From Prolixibacteraceae bacterium (GTDB taxonomy: Bacteria > Bacteroidota > Bacteroidia > Bacteroidales > Prolixibacteraceae): DNA of 64,000 nucleotides. Positions 60,170 through 64,000 of this stretch are shown here, piece by piece (position 1 is the first letter of the stretch; each line of letters begins with the position of its first letter). Location of the stretch: NCBI GenBank assembly GCA_021740385.1, contig JAIOZY010000002.1:1-64000 (forward strand), written 5' to 3'. Below the pieces are notes generated by a model, which saw only the letters and a program-made list of their open reading frames with translations, ran no database searches and was not told where the DNA came from. The translations under genes and the position numbers were made by a program.

Positions 60170-62596
60170 ATGAGAGGGTACAATTTAATATTTTGGGTAC
60201 GAAAAAATCAATACAACTGCCGCAGCAAGGGCATTGTTGTCTTCGCTATGCTCATGCTTATGGCGCTGAATGGGCAGGGGCAATGGTGTGGCGTGGGCCC
60301 CGATGATTCCAAAACATACCAGCAAACACTTAACGATTATAGCGGCCGCACAACAACCATAACAACAGCCACTCAATCTGACAATTACGAATTCACCGAA
60401 GACAACTGGATGTTGTTAATACCTTCGGGTATAAACTTTACGGGGGGAATTACCGGAGGATCCTACACAAATACCGTTATATGTATTGCCGGTACATTTA
60501 ACCCTCCCTGGATCAACAATTTTTCAGGTATTGTCAGGAATTACAACACAATATCAACAATCACTTTTGACCGGGTGTATCCCCAAATTGAAAATTATGG
60601 AGGCGCTATTAGTTATACCAGCAACGGTTGTGGCAACATCCTCAATTTTAATGGCGGAACGGTAAGTTGTACGGGGAATTTAAACATAGGCAACGGTTAT
60701 GCTATATATAACGAAGGCATTTTTAATGTTGCATCCGCATTGCAAGGTGATGGTTGCATTCATAATGAAGCATGGATTTCTGTCAATTCCTATTTTGGTA
60801 ACAATGACATTCTGAACAACGGGAAAATTGAGGTAAAAAGCACCCAGATGTCGTTTAATGGCGGCACAATCGTTAATAATTGTGCATTCTTCTCCGGAGC
60901 CAGCGGCACAAGCTTCCAGAACAATACCAGCATCGAAAACAACGGATTAATCTACCTCCCTATAGGCAAGTTTGAAAACAAAGCCGGAAAAACGCTTACA
61001 AACGGTGAAACCGGTGTTATACGGGCAAGCAACTTCGACAACAGGGGCAATTTTTATGGAAGCGGATGGGTGTATGTAACGAACACTTCCGAGAACTACG
61101 GCACATTTGGGCAGGGCAGTGATAATATTCATTTCTACGATGCTTCGCCGGGAGGCAACCCGTGCAGTTTCGATACACAAAACGGATCCATTGGCACAAA
61201 CGTTGTGTTTACACCTTTTCCCGAACCCTCCTATTCGCCCGATCTTTCTGAATACCAGTGCGGAGACATCATTATGGCAGGCAGTATAAACCCGGGTATT
61301 ATTGCAGAAAGTCAAATATTATGCCTGGGCATTGACCCCGACCCCTTTACCAGCACCGAAGACGCATCGGTACCCGACAACGGGGCAATCATTACGTATC
61401 AGTGGCAAAACAGTACCGACAATGAAATTTTTTACAACATTCCGGGCGCCACACTTACAACCTACAGTGCTTCAAGGCCGGCAGTTGAAACTTTCTATCG
61501 TCGCAGGGCCAAATCATCCTACCCGGGAGCCGATTCGGTTAAAAATGCCATAAACAGCAGCAATGTGCTGACAATTAATCCCGTCGACCAAGAACCGGCA
61601 TCCATTACAACCCACCCATCCAACGGGTCAGTTTGTCATGAACAGGACGTACAATTTTCAGCGGCAGCCGAACATTACGACAGCTATCAGTGGCAGGAAA
61701 GTACCGATAACGGAAACAACTGGGCCAGCCTTTCCGAAACACCACCATACTCGGGTACAACCTCGGGTACACTCACAATTACCGGGGTGCCGGCCGGTAT
61801 GGATGGTTACCGGTACAGGATTGTGGCAATCAATAATTATTGCGGCAATGCTTATTCAAATGCGGCAACATTAACCGTGGTTGCCGACGATTCGCCGGTT
61901 ATTACCACCCAGCCCGCACACCAGTTTGTTTGCCCGAACGCCACCAGCACTACATTTTCCGTTGAAACCGGGGACGAATGCACGTACCAGTGGCAACGCA
62001 GCACCAACGAAGGGGCAAACTGGTCCAACCTGTCGAACGGAACGGATTATTCAAATGTAACCTCCGCTACGTTAACCGTAAACAGCGGTGGCTTAACCAA
62101 TGGGGATCAGTTTCGTTGCGTGCTGAGGGCGCTATGTGACGAAACCACTTCGGATGCTGCCACCCTCTACTTAGTTGACCCCGAATTGCTTGTAACACCC
62201 TTAACGATCATCAAGTGCCCCGACACCGATCCTGCACTTGATTTCAACTCACTGAACAACGATTATGACATGGGCATGTCGGCCATTTCTTTCACCATTG
62301 AACGGGAGACCGAAGGCCCCTTCCCATGGAGTTTTAATTACGAAATAACGGCCGACCCAGCCCTATTGGCAGCCCTGCAGCCCCAGGGCACATCGGGCAA
62401 CATCAGCAACCCGGCCGGAACAGTTTCGGTTGAATTGACCTTCTATTTAGAAAACCAGACGGAAGAGACGGTTGAAGCCACTTTTTCAATTACAGATGTT
62501 AGCGTTGCCGGGTGCACCGAAGCCACCAATGCAAACCACAGCGCTACCGTTTATGTAAGGCGGATGCCGGTTTCGGGAATTTTTGCCACTGAATAA
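60170..62596 (+). CDS. Large secreted Ig-like-domain surface protein
   Basis: The 808-residue product begins with a long basic n-region and a signal-peptide core (GIVVFAMLMLMALNGQGQ, cleavage probably before Trp at about 37). Residues ~50-420 are Asn/Gly-rich short strands typical of beta-helical adhesins (NYGGAISYTSNGCGNILNFNG, VNSYFGNNDILNNG). Two similar Ig-like domains follow (about 480-575, ITTHPSNGSVCHE ... SNAATLTV; about 576-670, VITTQPAHQFVCPNA ... SDAATLYL), each with a paired cysteine and a YQWQ core. A further beta domain ends at GIFATE with no sorting tail visible. Start 60170 fits the signal better than 60056. It is probably a surface adhesin or structural protein. Confidence 0.75.
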   Translation: MRGYNLIFWVRKNQYNCRSKGIVVFAMLMLMALNGQGQWCGVGPDDSKTYQQTLNDYSGRTTTITTATQSDNYEFTEDNWMLLIPSGINFTGGITGGSYTNTVICIAGTFNPPWINNFSGIVRNYNTISTITFDRVYPQIENYGGAISYTSNGCGNILNFNGGTVSCTGNLNIGNGYAIYNEGIFNVASALQGDGCIHNEAWISVNSYFGNNDILNNGKIEVKSTQMSFNGGTIVNNCAFFSGASGTSFQNNTSIENNGLIYLPIGKFENKAGKTLTNGETGVIRASNFDNRGNFYGSGWVYVTNTSENYGTFGQGSDNIHFYDASPGGNPCSFDTQNGSIGTNVVFTPFPEPSYSPDLSEYQCGDIIMAGSINPGIIAESQILCLGIDPDPFTSTEDASVPDNGAIITYQWQNSTDNEIFYNIPGATLTTYSASRPAVETFYRRRAKSSYPGADSVKNAINSSNVLTINPVDQEPASITTHPSNGSVCHEQDVQFSAAAEHYDSYQWQESTDNGNNWASLSETPPYSGTTSGTLTITGVPAGMDGYRYRIVAINNYCGNAYSNAATLTVVADDSPVITTQPAHQFVCPNATSTTFSVETGDECTYQWQRSTNEGANWSNLSNGTDYSNVTSATLTVNSGGLTNGDQFRCVLRALCDETTSDAATLYLVDPELLVTPLTIIKCPDTDPALDFNSLNNDYDMGMSAISFTIERETEGPFPWSFNYEITADPALLAALQPQGTSGNISNPAGTVSVELTFYLENQTEETVEATFSITDVSVAGCTEATNANHSATVYVRRMPVSGIFATE

Positions 62597-62622
62597 AAAT
62601 GCAATTAATGAAACAACGACAA

Positions 62623-62640
62623 TCCCGACGTACGTCGGGA
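62623..62640. repeat. 18-base perfect palindrome between surface-protein genes
   Basis: TCCCGACGTACGTCGGGA reads identically on both strands. It sits 26 bases after the previous stop and 60 before the next ATG, and can form a hairpin in the transcript. Confidence 0.7.
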
Positions 62641-62700
62641 ACAACAACGATAACAATGACAACAACGAAAAAATAATTGTTTAACTTAATCTTTATCATT

Positions 62701-63618
62701 ATGAAAAAACAGGTTTTTACTTTTTTAATTATGCTTTCACTGGTAGCCATTACCGGTAAGGTATTCGGACAGGGCAGTACGCCCATGGCACCCTACAACG
62801 GGGCAACACATACTTATGTGGTCAACGGTTTAACCGATAATGATTTGTATGTTTTTGCAATTAACACCAGCTCAACCGGTTTCAATCATGTTGCAAGTGG
62901 TGACTATACCGTCGTATCAGGTACAGTTGACCCCGGTGCTCCCGGAACTGTTTCGGGAAGCGAAGCTTCGCTCGAAGTAACATGGAACGTTGGTACCGGA
63001 AGCGGCCCGTATTATGTGTGGATCAGGATAGAGGATTCGGAAGGCTGTTATACCTACAGGGCTTTGCCCGTTAATCCGGTTGATGCCCCACCGGCATATA
63101 CAGTCGATTTTACCGTAATAGCATTTGACGGAACTGGCGATGAAACCACCACGGCCGGCGTACTAACCGGAGGTTCATACGAAGTTGCGGTTAGCGATGT
63201 TTGTCCTTCGTTTATTGGTGAAGACTGGGTGCTTGATGCACTCGACGATGCTACAACTACCGATGGCAGCACCTATGTTTACTTCAGGGTAAACCGCGCA
63301 AGCACACAAGCATCGGGTTGGAATATTACACCTGCAACATCGGGTGCTTCAACATGGGAAGTATCAACCGATGCCTCTTCATGGAACACAATAAATGCCA
63401 CCCAATCGGTAGCATCAGGCAACGTATTGTATGTAAGGGCCACTGTTGACAATTCAACCTCACAACAAGTGGTTAGTTTCGATATCCAGAATACCGGCCA
63501 GGATGCCGGCGGTATTGCAACCGATGCTGACACACCAGGTGTTGGCAGTGATTCAAACAGCGCTTCGGTTACTCTCGATCCGCTGCCGGAAGTTGGAACC
63601 TTTGGCGACAGCTATTAA
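62701..63618 (+). CDS. Secreted surface protein, first of two paralogues
   Basis: The 305-residue product has a signal peptide (MKKQVFTFLIMLSLVAITGKVFGQ) and a beta-rich body starting APYNGATHTYVVNGLTDND. Later parts contain GTVSGSEASLEVTWNVGTG, TYVYFRVNRASTQASGW and ASGNVLYVRATVDNSTSQQ, with short strands separated by Gly/Asn turns as in Ig-like adhesins. It lacks a recognisable T9SS tail and ends GTFGDSY. ATG 62701 is used. The next gene repeats the ATHTYVVNGL pattern, so the two are paralogues. Confidence 0.7.
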   Translation: MKKQVFTFLIMLSLVAITGKVFGQGSTPMAPYNGATHTYVVNGLTDNDLYVFAINTSSTGFNHVASGDYTVVSGTVDPGAPGTVSGSEASLEVTWNVGTGSGPYYVWIRIEDSEGCYTYRALPVNPVDAPPAYTVDFTVIAFDGTGDETTTAGVLTGGSYEVAVSDVCPSFIGEDWVLDALDDATTTDGSTYVYFRVNRASTQASGWNITPATSGASTWEVSTDASSWNTINATQSVASGNVLYVRATVDNSTSQQVVSFDIQNTGQDAGGIATDADTPGVGSDSNSASVTLDPLPEVGTFGDSY

Positions 63619-63630
63619 TAACATTACAGC

Positions 63631-64000
63631 ATGACCCGTATAATTAGATTAACATTTTTAATAACGGCACTTTGCGCCTTTGCTGTAATGGCAAAGGCAC
63701 AAAGCTCGCCGGCTTTGCCCTACGAAGGGGCTGTTCACACCTACGTGGTAAACGGGCTGGCACCGGGCACACAGTATGCCTTTTACATGGCATCTGCCCC
63801 CCACGGAAGCAGTGTGCTGAATGATGGGTCTGTTGTTGAATTCGACTTCCTGGGCGAAACCACGGGAACCGTATCGCCGGGCGAAAGTACGGCCGCATTA
63901 TCGGTGTTGTGGAATGAAGGCGCTGCTGCCCACTTATTTTACCTGGGCATTGACGTAACCCACCCCGATGGATGCTCCGTAAGTCGTTACCTGCGTATTG
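63631..64000 (+). CDS. Secreted surface protein, second paralogue (partial, cut by the window end)
   Basis: An open frame of about 123 codons runs from ATG 63631 to the window end with no stop. It has a signal peptide (MTRIIRLTFLITALCAFAVMAKAQ) followed by PALPYEGAVHTYVVNGL, DGSVVEFDFLGETTGTVSPGE and DVTHPDGCSVSRYLRI, which parallels the preceding protein over its first ~115 residues. The gene starts 12 bases after that stop, so a tandem duplication in one operon is likely. Its 3' end and any further family members lie beyond the window. Confidence 0.8.
   Translation, partial: MTRIIRLTFLITALCAFAVMAKAQSSPALPYEGAVHTYVVNGLAPGTQYAFYMASAPHGSSVLNDGSVVEFDFLGETTGTVSPGESTAALSVLWNEGAAAHLFYLGIDVTHPDGCSVSRYLRI

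Noticed and set aside
60004-60306. A 100-codon frame at the start of the surface-protein region
   Set aside because: It overlaps the signal-peptide region of the large surface protein in another frame and has no export signal or homology cue.

Overview
The window looks like a chromosomal segment of a Bacteroidota bacterium, most likely in or near the Bacteroidales/Marinilabiliales. Supporting signs are promoter-like boxes of the TTTG / TAnnTTTG type just upstream of starts, weak Shine-Dalgarno use, three secreted proteins with type IX secretion (T9SS) C-terminal sorting domains, a DUF4294 protein, tandem TonB paralogues, and family-typical forms of Tgt, HicAB and MtaB. Genes are on both strands in short operons, separated by families of small structured repeats.

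Layout. 1-133: 3' end of a group II intron whose body lies outside the window. 226-7201: meaB, a TlpA-like lipoprotein, tgt, an LptF/G permease, and an acyl-CoA carboxylase beta subunit with its biotin carrier (propionyl/methylmalonyl-CoA metabolism plus envelope genes). 7235-13205: ispE, a 30-residue membrane micropeptide, hom, a tiny lipoprotein, a GH5 glycosidase and a hicA-hicB toxin-antitoxin pair. 13390-13690: an inverted pair of palindrome-rich repeats. 13709-26643: gcvP, two T9SS cargo proteins, an MBL hydrolase, pcm, an unknown protein, an initiating sugar transferase, thpR and a PQQ-type beta-propeller protein. 26687-27347: a GH97 remnant, a tRNA relic, and tRNA-Ala(GGC) with terminators and promoter. 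27538-38736: two TonB proteins, hflX, folK, sppA, lpxK, a purine nucleoside phosphorylase, PrsW, a family 2 glycosyltransferase, an LpxL-like acyltransferase, an unknown protein and suhB. 38749-45085: a 1175-residue CotH/lamin-tail T9SS cargo protein, mtaB, and a CBM-type lipoprotein. 45253-53367: a xylose locus (GntR/LacI-like regulator, xylB, xylA, xylose:H+ symporter) interrupted by a zinc-ribbon membrane protein and an acyltransferase. 53568-59633: two superoxide dismutases, tdh, a TrmH-family methyltransferase, arginine deiminase, DUF4294 and a cytidylate-kinase-like protein. 60170-64000: a run of large secreted adhesin-like proteins cut by the window end.

How the genes fit together. Xylose is imported by the symporter, isomerised by XylA and phosphorylated by XylB. 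Threonine breakdown (tdh) feeds glycine to the cleavage system (gcvP). LpxK and the LpxL-like enzyme serve lipid A, and the LptF/G permease serves LPS export. MeaB and the carboxylase pair point to a methylmalonyl-CoA route. The least familiar parts are the terminal secreted-protein cluster, the structured leader of the xylose symporter, the zinc-ribbon/acyltransferase pair, the CotH-like protein with an altered acidic motif, a Tgt without the usual zinc cysteines, the micropeptide, and the interspersed repeats.
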